Assembly (NCBI GenBank): GCA_028622995.1
Contig: JAJQJQ010000005.1
Span: forward strand, 1,612,001 to 1,676,000
Length of the DNA stretch: 64,000 bases
Source of the DNA: Panagrolaimus kolymaensis
Lineage: Eukaryota; Nematoda; Chromadorea; Rhabditida; Panagrolaimidae
Reading direction: 5' to 3'
A program made the translations under genes and the position numbers. This document shows, in pieces, positions 1-13,200 of this stretch (its first letter is position 1; the number at the start of each line of letters is the position of its first letter). The notes under the pieces were generated by a model. The model was not told the origin of the DNA. It did no database searches and was given only the letters and a program-made list of their open reading frames with translations.

Positions 1-540
1 ACGAGCATAGGAAAAGCAAAACGGAAAGTAAAATTGCTGTGTTTTATATATAAATATATTCCTTGTTTCGATAATTGCAATTTTTTAATGAATAAAATGG
101 TCTGTTTTTTGGTTGGAATAAATACAAATTAAAACAATTGGATGCAATTCAATATAATATTTTTAACAACAAAATAACTTTTAATTAATAATTTTAAAGA
201 AAAGGCTAAAATAAAAAACAAAAAAGAGTTTTTTTGTCGAAAGTGAAAATGCGCTGGGCTTGATTATTAATTGAATCACAAATTTTGCAATCCATGATGC
301 AAACCATTGCTTTTCTTGTTATTGCTAGAAATAAGCTCGTCTCGTAGAAATGGATGGCATATCTAAGTATTTTTGCTTTCTATTTTTTCTATAAAAATTA
401 TGTTGCAAAACTTCTTGAGCTTCATAAACGTTTATGAGTAATTGTTAATAAAATATTAAAATTTAGGTTGAAATGATATTAATAAACAAAAGATATTTTG
501 GATAATATTACTCACAACAGATGGTCATGTTTTTAAAATA
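1..540. other. Left flank of satellite array, no gene seen
   Basis: Unique AT-rich sequence with no open reading frame or splice pattern I would defend. It ends where the first satellite unit begins at 541. The bases just before 541 do not match those preceding the later units, so this is a true array edge rather than a cut through the middle of a unit. Confidence 0.6.
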
Positions 541-689
541 TTTGATGGCTTCCAAATCGTCACCATAGGATCCGTTTTGAAAAATATGATTGAAAATGGG
601 TGTAAAAATACCTCAACACCAATAATAATAAAGCACTTTTCCTCTGCAATTTTTTTTCTTATTCAAAAAGTTTTTTTTTTCAATTTCTT

Positions 690-705
690 GCATCAACGTT
701 GATGC
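690..705. repeat. Perfect 16-bp palindrome GCATCAACGTTGATGC (one per unit)
   Basis: The sequence equals its own reverse complement and is retained in all 15 units, including the most divergent last one, where the base immediately after the downstream CT has changed. Such a dyad could be a protein-binding site or a cruciform arm; no function is shown by the sequence. Confidence 0.9.
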
Positions 706-724
706 TAGTGTTAATAATTTCTGG

Positions 725-1265
725 TTGAAGGTCATAATTGGTATGCGATTCAAAATCCTCTTGGCAATAATCCTAAAAAAATATAAGATAAATATTTGGA
801 TAAAAAAATCCATATGCTTTATTGAGCTCCGTAACTCAAAACGAGTTTCTGCAATTTTAAAGCTTGATACATGTGTTCAAAAAAAAAAAAAACAGTTCAT
901 CGATTGAGGTGCTTCCCGTGGAGGGCTATAAAAACTTTGAAAGCGAATAATTATTAAATAAATAATTAAAAATAATTGGCTTAAAATATTCATATGTCCA
1001 ATTCAAGCCGTAACTCAAAGTTGATTTCATTTCTCAACACCTTTATGTTGTTGATACATGTGTTCAAAAAAACAGTTCATCGATTAAGGTGCTTCCCGTG
1101 CATGCGATTCAAAATCCCGTTGGGAATAATTTTAATATAATTAATAAAAAATATTTGGATCAAAATATTCATATGTCTAATTCAAGCCCTAATTCAAAAC
1201 GAGATTCACTTATCTCTTCCTCTATGTTTGATGCCATACATATTTGTATGTCTGGAAATCAAAAT
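725..1265. repeat. Three ~179-bp sub-monomers inside each satellite unit (first unit shown)
   Basis: Within one unit the anchor (G/C)TAA(C/T)TCAAA occurs at 831, 1010 and 1189, exactly 179 bp apart. CATATG occurs at 811, 991 and 1170. The phrase AGGTGCTTCCCGTG occurs twice, in the stretches that begin sub-monomers two and three, and the sequence GCGATTCAAAATCC occurs in sub-monomers one and three. The remaining ~520 bp of the unit does not show this period. The unit is therefore a higher-order repeat: an older ~179-bp tandem triplet plus an unrelated segment, amplified together. Confidence 0.85.
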
Positions 1266-4200
1266 TTTTGAATTGCGGATATTTTTTTTATTTTCCAATT
1301 AATTTTTATTTATTTTTTTAACCGTATAAATGTATGCCAAAAGTAACTGGATGCCTCGAATAAAGAGATATGAAATTTCGATATTTCATACTCAATAACA
1401 TAGGTATTTAATGTTCAGAGCCACATAGCTCGATCTGAGACTTATCTTTCACTAAAGAAATATTGATTGGTTTTTGTAGGATTTTATGTGATCTATCGAG
1501 CCCTATAAACAAATTTTTTTTAAAAGCTTACTTACTTATGTGTTTGGAATTTATTTACCTTTATTAAAGCATTTTTTGCTTAAAGTGTAAAAACAGTAAT
1601 TTTTGATGGCTTCCAAATCGTCACCATAGGATCCGTTTTGAAAAATATGATTGAAAATGGGTGTAAAAATACCTCAACACCAATAATAATAAAGCACTTT
1701 TCCTCTGCAATTTTTTTTCTTATTCAAAAAGTTTTTTTTTTCAATTTCTTGCATCAACGTTGATGCTAGTGTTAATAATTTCTGGTTGAAGGTCATAATT
1801 GGTATGCGATTCAAAATCCTCTTGGCAATAATCCTAAAAAAATATAAGATAAATATTTGGATAAAAAAATCCATATGCTTTATTGAGCTCCGTAACTCAA
1901 AACGAGTTTCTGCAATTTTAAAGCTTGATACATGTGTTCAAAAAAAAAAAAAACAGTTCATCGATTGAGGTGCTTCCCGTGGAGGGCTATAAAAACTTTG
2001 AAAGCGAATAATTATTAAATAAATAATTAAAAATAATTGGCTTAAAATATTTATATGTCCAATTCAAGCCGTAACTCAAAGTTGATTTCATTTCTCAACA
2101 CCTTTATGTTGTTGATACATGTGTTCAAAAAAACAGTTCATCGATTAAGGTGCTTCCCGTGCATGCGATTCAAAATCCCGTTGGGAATAATTTTAATATA
2201 ATTAATAAAAAATATTTGGATCAAAATATTCATATGTCTAATTCAAGCCCTAATTCAAAACGAGATTCACTTATCTCTTCCTCTATGTTTGATGCCATAC
2301 ATATTTGTATGTCTGGAAATCAAAATTTTTGAATTGCGGATATTTTTTTTATTTTCCAATTAATTTTTATTTATTTTTTTAACCGTATAAATGTATGCCA
2401 AAAGTAACTGGATGCCTCGAATAAAGAGATATGAAATTTCGATATTTCATACTCAATAACATAGGTATTTAATGTTCAGAGCCACATAGCTCGATCTGAG
2501 ACTTATCTTTCACTAAAGAAATATTGATTGGTTTTTGTAGGATTTTATGTGATCTATCGAGCCCTATAAACAAATTTTTTTTAAAAGCTTACTTACTTAT
2601 GTGTTTGGAATTTATTTACCTTTATTAAAGCATTTTTTGCTTAAAGTGTAAAAACAGTAATTTTTGATGGCTTCCAAATCGTCACCATAGGATCCGTTTT
2701 GAAAAATATGATTGAAAATGGGTGTAAAAATACCTCAACACCAATAATAATAAAGCACTTTTCCTCTGCAATTTTTTTTCTTATTCAAAAAGTTTTTTTT
2801 TTCAATTTCTTGCATCAACGTTGATGCTAGTGTTAATAATTTCTGGTTGAAGGTCATAATTGGTATGCGATTCAAAATCCTCTTGGCAATAATCCTAAAA
2901 AAATATAAGATAAATATTTGGATAAAAAAATCCATATGCTTTATTGAGCTCCGTAACTCAAAACGAGTTTCTGCAATTTTAAAGCTTGATACATGTGTTC
3001 AAAAAAAAAAAAAACAGTTCATCGATTGAGGTGCTTCCCGTGGAGGGCTATAAAAACTTTGAAAGCGAATAATTATTAAATAAATAATTAAAAATAATTG
3101 GCTTAAAATATTCATATGTCCAATTCAAGCCGTAACTCAAAGTTGATTTCATTTCTCAACACCTTTATGTTGTTGATACATGTGTTCAAAAAAACAGTTC
3201 ATCGATTAAGGTGCTTCCCGTGCATGCGATTCAAAATCCCGTTGGGAATAATTTTAATATAATTAATAAAAAATATTTGGATCAAAATATTCATATGTCC
3301 AATTCAAGCCCTAATTCAAAACGAGATTCACTTATCTCTTCCTCTATGTTTGATGCCATACATATTTGTATGTCTGGAAATCAAAATTTTTGAATTGCGG
3401 ATATTTTTTTTATTTTCCAATTAATTTTTATTTATTTTTTTAACCGTATAAATGTATGCCAAAAGTAACTGGATGCCTCGAATAAAGAGATATGAAATTT
3501 CGATATTTCATACTCAATAACATAGGTATTTAATGTTCAGAGCCACATAGCTCGATCTGAGACTTATCTTTCACTAAAGAAATATTGATTGGTTTTTGTA
3601 GGATTTTATGTGATCTATCGAGCCCTATAAACAAATTTTTTTTAAAAGCTTACTTACTTATGTGTTTGGAATTTATTTACCTTTATTAAAGCATTTTTTG
3701 CTTAAAGTGTAAAAACAGTAATTTTTGATGGCTTCCAAATCGTCACCATAGGATCCGTTTTGAAAAATATGATTGAAAATGGGTGTAAAAATACCTCAAC
3801 ACCAATAATAATAAAGCACTTTTCCTCTGCAATTTTTTTTCTTATTCAAAAAGTTTTTTTTTTCAATTTCTTGCATCAACGTTGATGCTAGTGTTAATAA
3901 TTTCTGGTTGAAGGTCATAATTGGTATGCGATTCAAAATCCTCTTGGCAATAATCCTAAAAAAATATAAGATAAATATTTGGATAAAAAAATCCATATGC
4001 TTTATTGAGCTCCGTAACTCAAAACGAGTTTCTGCAATTTTAAAGCTTGATACATGTGTTCAAAAAAAAAAAAACAGTTCATCGATTGAGGTGCTTCCCG
4101 TGGAGGGCTATAAAAACTTTGAAAGCGAATAATTATTAAATAAATAATTAAAAATAATTGGCTTAAAATATTCATATGTCCAATTCAAGCCGTAACTCAA

Positions 4201-7200
4201 AGTTGATTTCATTTCTCAACACCTTTATGTTGTTGATACATGTGTTCAAAAAAACAGTTCATCGATTAAGGTGCTTCCCGTGCATGCGATTCAAAATCCC
4301 GTTGGGAATAATTTTAATATAATTAATAAAAAATATTTGGATCAAAATATTCATATGTCCAATTCAAGCCCTAATTCAAAACGAGATTCACTTATCTCTT
4401 CCTCTATGTTTGATGCCATACATATTTGTATGTCTGGAAATCAAAATTTTTGAATTGCGGATATTTTTTTTATTTTCCAATTAATTTTTATTTATTTTTT
4501 TAACCGTATAAATGTATGCCAAAAGTAACTGGATGCCTCGAATAAAGAGATATGAAATTTCGATATTTCATACTCAATAACATAGGTATTTAATGTTCAG
4601 AGCCACATAGCTCGATCTGAGACTTATCTTTCACTAAAGAAATATTGATTGGTTTTTGTAGGATTTTATGTGATCTATCGAGCCCTATAAACAAATTTTT
4701 TTTAAAAGCTTACTTACTTATGTGTTTGGAATTTATTTACCTTTATTAAAGCATTTTTTGCTTAAAGTGTAAAAACAGTAATTTTTGATGGCTTCCAAAT
4801 CGTCACCATAGGATCCGTTTTGAAAAATATGATTGAAAATGGGTGTAAAAATACCTCAACACCAATAATAATAAAGCACTTTTCCTCTGCAATTTTTTTT
4901 CTTATTCAAAAAGTTTTTTTTTTCAATTTCTTGCATCAACGTTGATGCTAGTGTTAATAATTTCTGGTTGAAGGTCATAATTGGTATGCGATTCAAAATC
5001 CTCTTGGCAATAATCCTAAAAAAATATAAGATAAATATTTGGATAAAAAAATCCATATGCTTTATTGAGCTCCGTAACTCAAAACGAGTTTCTGCAATTT
5101 TAAAGCTTGATACATGTGTTCAAAAAAAAAAAAAACAGTTCATCGATTGAGGTGCTTCCCGTGGAGGGCTATAAAAACTTTGAAAGCGAATAATTATTAA
5201 ATAAATAATTAAAAATAATTGGCTTAAAATATTCATATGTCCAATTCAAGCCGTAACTCAAAGTTGATTTCATTTCTCAACACCTTTATGTTGTTGATAC
5301 ATGTGTTCAAAAAAACAGTTCATCGATTAAGGTGCTTCCCGTGCATGCGATTCAAAATCCCGTTGGGAATAATTTTAATATAATTAATAAAAAATATTTG
5401 GATCAAAATATTCATATGTCCAATTCAAGCCCTAATTCAAAACGAGATTCACTTATCTCTTCCTCTATGTTTGATGCCATACATATTTGTATGTCTGGAA
5501 ATCAAAATTTTTGAATTGCGGATATTTTTTTTATTTTCCAATTAATTTTTATTTATTTTTTTAACCGTATAAATGTATGCCAAAAGTAACTGGATGCCTC
5601 GAATAAAGAGATATGAAATTTCGATATTTCATACTCAATAACATAGGTATTTAATGTTCAGAGCCACATAGCTCGATCTGAGACTTATCTTTCACTAAAG
5701 AAATATTGATTGGTTTTTGTAGGATTTTATGTGATCTATCGAGCCCTATAAACAAATTTTTTTTAAAAGCTTACTTACTTATGTGTTTGGAATTTATTTA
5801 CCTTTATTAAAGCATTTTTTGCTTAAAGTGTAAAAACAGTAATTTTTGATGGCTTCCAAATCGTCACCATAGGATCCGTTTTGAAAAATATGATTGAAAA
5901 TGGGTGTAAAAATACCTCAACACCAATAATAATAAAGCACTTTTCCTCTGCAATTTTTTTTCTTATTCAAAAAGTTTTTTTTTTCAATTTCTTGCATCAA
6001 CGTTGATGCTAGTGTTAATAATTTCTGGTTGAAGGTCATAATTGGTATGCGATTCAAAATCCTCTTGGCAATAATCCTAAAAAAATATAAGATAAATATT
6101 TGGATAAAAAAATCCATATGCTTTATTGAGCTCCGTAACTCAAAACGAGTTTCTGCAATTTTAAAGCTTGATACATGTGTTCAAAAAAAAAAAAACAGTT
6201 CATCGATTGAGGTGCTTCCCGTGGAGGGCTATATAAACTTTGAAATCGAATAATTATTAAATAAATAATTAAAAATAATTGGCTTAAAATATTTATATGT
6301 CCAATTCAAGCCGTAACTCAAAGTTGATTTCATTTCTCAACACCTTTATGTTGTTGATACATGTGTTCAAAAAAACAGTTCATCGATTAAGGTGCTTCCC
6401 GTGCATGCGATTCAAAATCCCGTTGGGAATAATTTTAATATAATTAATAAAAAATATTTGGATCAAAATATTCATATGTCCAATTCAAGCCCTAATTCAA
6501 AACGAGATTCACTTATCTCTTCCTCTATGTTTGATGCCATACATATTTGTATGTCTGGAAATCAAAATTTTTGAATTGCGGATATTTTTTTTATTTTCCA
6601 ATTAATTTTTATTTATTTTTTTAACCGTATAAATGTATGCCAAAAGTAACTGGATGCCTCGAATAAAGAGATATGAAATTTCGATATTTCATACTCAATA
6701 ACATAGGTATTTAATGTTCAGAGCCACATAGCTCGATCTGAGACTTATCTTTCACTAAAGAAATATTGATTGGTTTTTGTAGGATTTTATGTGATCTATC
6801 GAGCCCTATAAACAAATTTTTTTTAAAAGCTTACTTACTTATGTGTTTGGAATTTATTTACCTTTATTAAAGCATTTTTTTCTTAAAGTGTAAAAACAGT
6901 AATTTTTGATGGCTTCCAAATCGTCACCATAGGATCCGTTTTGAAAAATATGATTGAAAATGGGTGTAAAAATACCTCAACACCAATAATAATAAAGCAC
7001 TTTTCCTCTGCAATTTTTTTTCTTATTCAAAAAGTTTTTTTTTTCAATTTCTTGCATCAACGTTGATGCTAGTGTTAATAATTTCTGGTTGAAGGTCATA
7101 ATTGGTATGCGATTCAAAATCCTCTTGGCAATAATCCTAAAAAAATATAAGATAAATATTTGGATAAAAAAATCCATATGCTTTATTGAGCTCCGTAACT

Positions 7201-10200
7201 CAAAACGAGTTTCTGCAATTTTAAAGCTTGATACATGTGTTCAAAAAAAAAAAAACAGTTCATCGATTGAGGTGCTACCCGTGGAGGGCTATATAAACTT
7301 TGAAATCGAATAATTATTAAATAAATAATTAAAAATAATTGGCTTAAAATATTTATATGTCCAATTCAAGCCGTAACTCAAAGTTGATTTCATTTCTCAA
7401 CACCTTTATGTTGTTGATACATGTGTTCAAAAAAACAGTTCATCGATTAAGGTGCTTCCCGTGCATGCGATTCAAAATCCCGTTGGGAATAATTTTAATA
7501 TAATTAATAAAAAATATTTGGATCAAAATATTCATATGTCCAATTCAAGCCCTAATTCAAAACGAGATTCACTTATCTCTTCCTCTATGTTTGATGCCAT
7601 ACATATTTGTATGTCTGGAAATCAAAATTTTTGAATTGCGGATATTTTTTTTATTTTCCAATTAATTTTTATTTATTTTTTTAACCATATAAATGTATGC
7701 CAAAAGTAACTGGATGCCTCGAATAAAGAGATATGAAATTTCGATATTTCATACTCAATAACATAGGTATTTAATGTTCAGAGCCACATAGCTCGATCTG
7801 AGACTTATCTTTCACTAAAGAAATATTGATTGGTTTTTGTAGGATTTTATGTGATCTATCGAGCCCTATAAACAAATTTTTTTTAAAAGCTTACTTACTT
7901 ATGTGTTTGGAATTTATTTACCTTTATTAAAGCATTTTTTGCTTAAAGTGTAAAAACAGTAATTTTTGATGGCTTCCAAATCGTCACCATAGGATCCGTT
8001 TTGAAAAATATGATTGAAAATGGGTGTAAAAATACCTCAACACCAATAATAATAAAGCACTTTTCCTCTGCAATTTTTTTTCTTATTCAAAAAGTTTTTT
8101 TTTTCAATTTCTTGCATCAACGTTGATGCTAGTGTTAATAATTTCTGGTTGAAGGTCATAATTGGTATGCGATTCAAAATCCTCTTGGCAATAATCCTAA
8201 AAAAATATAAGATAAATATTTGGATAAAAAAATCCATATGCTTTATTGAGCTCCGTAACTCAAAACGAGTTTCTGCAATTTTAAAGCTTGATACATGTGT
8301 TCAAAAAAAAAAAAACAGTTCATCGATTGAGGTGCTTCCCGTGGAGGGCTATATAAACTTTGAAATCGAATAATTATTAAATAAATAATTAAAAATAATT
8401 GGCTTAAAATATTTATATGTCCAATTCAAGCCGTAACTCAAAGTTGATTTCATTTCTCAACACCTTTATGTTGTTGATACATGTGTTCAAAAAAACAGTT
8501 CATCGATTAAGGTGCTTCCCGTGCATGCGATTCAAAATCCCGTTGGGAATAATTTTAATATAATTAATAAAAAATATTTGGATCAAAATATTCATATGTC
8601 CAATTCAAGCCCTAATTCAAAACGAGATTCACTTATCTCTTCCTCTATGTTTGATGCCATACATATTTGTATGTCTGGAAATCAAAATTTTTGAATTGCG
8701 GATATTTTTTTTATTTTCCAATTAATTTTTATTTATTTTTTTAACCGTATAAATGTATGCCAAAAGTAACTGGATGCCTCGAATAAAGAGATATGAAATT
8801 TCGATATTTCATACTCAATAACATAGGTATTTAATGTTCAGAGCCACATAGCTCGATCTGAGACTTATCTTTCACTAAAGAAATATTGATTGGTTTTTGT
8901 AGGATTTTATGTGATCTATCGAGCCCTATAAACAAATTTTTTTTAAAAGCTTACTTACTTATGTGTTTGGAATTTATTTACCTTTATTAAAGCATTTTTT
9001 GCTTAAAGTGTAAAAACAGTAATTTTTGATGGCTTCCAAATCGTCACCATAGGATCCGTTTTGAAAAATATGATTGAAAATGGGTGTAAAAATACCTCAA
9101 CACCAATAATAATAAAGCACTTTTCCTCTGCAATTTTTTTTCTTATTCAAAAAGTTTTTTTTTTCAATTTCTTGCATCAACGTTGATGCTAGTGTTAATA
9201 ATTTCTGGTTGAAGGTCATAATTGGTATGCGATTCAAAATCCTCTTGGCAATAATCCTAAAAAAATATAAGATAAATATTTGGATAAAAAAATCCATATG
9301 CTTTATTGAGCTCCGTAACTCAAAACGAGTTTCTGCAATTTTAAAGCTTGATACATGTGTTCAAAAAAAAAAAAAACAGTTCATCGATTGAGGTGCTTCC
9401 CGTGGAGGGCTATAAAAACTTTGAAAGCGAATAATTATTAAATAAATAATTAAAAATAATTGGCTTAAAATATTCATATGTCCAATTCAAGCCGTAACTC
9501 AAAGTTGATTTCATTTCTCAACACCTTTATGTTGTTGATACATGTGTTCAAAAAAACAGTTCATCGATTAAGGTGCTTCCCGTGCATGCGATTCAAAATC
9601 CCGTTGGGAATAATTTTAATATAATTAATAAAAAATATTTGGATCAAAATATTCATATGTCCAATTCAAGCCCTAATTCAAAACGAGATTCACTTATCTC
9701 TTCCTCTATGTTTGATGCCATACATATTTGTATGTCTGGAAATCAAAATTTTTGAATTGCGGATATTTTTTTTATTTTCCAATTAATTTTTATTTATTTT
9801 TTTAACCGTATAAATGTATGCCAAAAGTAACTGGATGCCTCGAATAAAGAGATATGAAATTTCGATATTTCATACTCAATAACATAGGTATTTAATGTTC
9901 AGAGCCACATAGCTCGATCTGAGACTTATCTTTCACTAAAGAAATATTGATTGGTTTTTGTAGGATTTTATGTGATCTATCGAGCCCTATAAACAAATTT
10001 TTTTTAAAAGCTTACTTACTTATGTGTTTGGAATTTATTTACCTTTATTAAAGCATTTTTTGCTTAAAGTGTAAAAACAGTAATTTTTGATGGCTTCCAA
10101 ATCGTCACCATAGGATCCGTTTTGAAAAATATGATTGAAAATGGGTGTAAAAATACCTCAACACCAATAATAATAAAGCACTTTTCCTCTGCAATTTTTT

Positions 10201-13200
10201 TTCTTATTCAAAAAGTTTTTTTTTTCAATTTCTTGCATCAACGTTGATGCTAGTGTTAATAATTTCTGGTTGAAGGTCATAATTGGTATGCGATTCAAAA
10301 TCCTCTTGGCAATAATCCTAAAAAAATATAAGATAAATATTTGGATAAAAAAATCCATATGCTTTATTGAGCTCCGTAACTCAAAACGAGTTTCTGCAAT
10401 TTTAAAGCTTGATACATGTGTTCAAAAAAAAAAAAAACAGTTCATCGATTGAGGTGCTTCCCGTGGAGGGCTATAAAAACTTTGAAAGCGAATAATTATT
10501 AAATAAATAATTAAAAATAATTGGCTTAAAATATTCATATGTCCAATTCAAGCCGTAACTCAAAGTTGATTTCATTTCTCAACACCTTTATGTTGTTGAT
10601 ACATGTGTTCAAAAAAACAGTTCATCGATTAAGGTGCTTCCCGTGCATGCGATTCAAAATCCCGTTGGGAATAATTTTAATATAATTAATAAAAAATATT
10701 TGGATCAAAATATTCATATGTCCAATTCAAGCCCTAATTCAAAACGAGATTCACTTATCTCTTCCTCTATGTTTGATGCCATACATATTTGTATGTCTGG
10801 AAATCAAAATTTTTGAATTGCGGATATTTTTTTTATTTTCCAATTAATTTTTATTTATTTTTTTAACCGTATAAATGTATGCCAAAAGTAACTGGATGCC
10901 TCGAATAAAGAGATATGAAATTTCGATATTTCATACTCAATAACATAGGTATTTAATGTTCAGAGCCACATAGCTCGATCTGAGACTTATCTTTCACTAA
11001 AGAAATATTGATTGGTTTTTGTAGGATTTTATGTGATCTATCGAGCCCTATAAACAAATTTTTTTTAAAAGCTTACTTACTTATGTGTTTGGAATTTATT
11101 TACCTTTATTAAAGCATTTTTTGCTTAAAGTGTAAAAACAGTAATTTTTGATGGCTTCCAAATCGTCACCATAGGATCCGTTTTGAAAAATATGATTGAA
11201 AATGGGTGTAAAAATACCTCAACACCAATAATAATAAAGCACTTTTCCTCTGCAATTTTTTTTCTTATTCAAAAAGTTTTTTTTTTCAATTTCTTGCATC
11301 AACGTTGATGCTAGTGTTAATAATTTCTGGTTGAAGGTCATAATTGGTATGCGATTCAAAATCCTCTTGGCAATAATCCTAAAAAAATATAAGATAAATA
11401 TTTGGATAAAAAAATCCATATGCTTTATTGAGCTCCGTAACTCAAAACGAGTTTCTGCAATTTTAAAGCTTGATACATGTGTTCAAAAAAAAAAAAAACA
11501 GTTCATCGATTGAGGTGCTTCCCGTGGAGGGCTATAAAAACTTTGAAAGCGAATAATTATTAAATAAATAATTAAAAATAATTGGCTTAAAATATTCATA
11601 TGTCCAATTCAAGCCGTAACTCAAAGTTGATTTCATTTCTCAACACCTTTATGTTGTTGATACATGTGTTCAAAAAAACAGTTCATCGATTAAGGTGCTT
11701 CCCGTGCATGCGATTCAAAATCCCGTTGGGAATAATTTTAATATAATTAATAAAAAATATTTGGATCAAAATATTCATATGTCCAATTCAAGCCCTAATT
11801 CAAAACGAGATTCACTTATCTCTTCCTCTATGTTTGATGCCATACATATTTGTATGTCTGGAAATCAAAATTTTTGAATTGCGGATATTTTTTTTATTTT
11901 CCAATTAATTTTTATTTATTTTTTTAACCGTATAAATGTATGCCAAAAGTAACTGGATGCCTCGAATAAAGAGATATGAAATTTCGATATTTCATACTCA
12001 ATAACATAGGTATTTAATGTTCAGAGCCACATAGCTCGATCTGAGACTTATCTTTCACTAAAGAAATATTGATTGGTTTTTGTAGGATTTTATGTGATCT
12101 ATCGAGCCCTATAAACAAATTTTTTTTAAAAGCTTACTTACTTATGTGTTTGGAATTTATTTACCTTTATTAAAGCATTTTTTGCTTAAAGTGTAAAAAC
12201 AGTAATTTTTGATGGCTTCCAAATCGTCACCATAGGATCCGTTTTGAAAAATATGATTGAAAATGGGTGTAAAAATACCTCAACACCAATAATAATAAAG
12301 CACTTTTCCTCTGCAATTTTTTTTCTTATTCAAAAAGTTTTTTTTTTCAATTTCTTGCATCAACGTTGATGCTAGTGTTAATAATTTCTGGTTGAAGGTC
12401 ATAATTGGTATGCGATTCAAAATCCTCTTGGCAATAATCCTAAAAAAATATAAGATAAATATTTGGATAAAAAAATCCATATGCTTTATTGAGCTCCGTA
12501 ACTCAAAACGAGTTTCTGCAATTTTAAAGCTTGATACATGTGTTCAAAAAAAAAAAAAACAGTTCATCGATTGAGGTGCTTCCCGTGGAGGGCTATAAAA
12601 ACTTTGAAAGCGAATAATTATTAAATAAATAATTAAAAATAATTGGCTTAAAATATTCATATGTCCAATTCAAGCCGTAACTCAAAGTTGATTTCATTTC
12701 TCAACACCTTTATGTTGTTGATACATGTGTTCAAAAAAACAGTTCATCGATTAAGGTGCTTCCCGTGCATGCGATTCAAAATCCCGTTGGGAATAATTTT
12801 AATATAATTAATAAAAAATATTTGGATCAAAATATTCATATGTCCAATTCAAGCCCTAATTCAAAACGAGATTCACTTATCTCTTCCTCTATGTTTGATG
12901 CCATACATATTTGTATGTCTGGAAATCAAAATTTTTGAATTGCGGATATTTTTTTTATTTTCCAATTAATTTTTATTTATTTTTTTAACCGTATAAATGT
13001 ATGCCAAAAGTAACTGGATGCCTCGAATAAAGAGATATGAAATTTCGATATTTCATACTCAATAACATAGGTATTTAATGTTCAGAGCCACATAGCTCGA
13101 TCTGAGACTTATCTTTCACTAAAGAAATATTGATTGGTTTTTGTAGGATTTTATGTGATCTATCGAGCCCTATAAACAAATTTTTTTTAAAAGCTTACTT

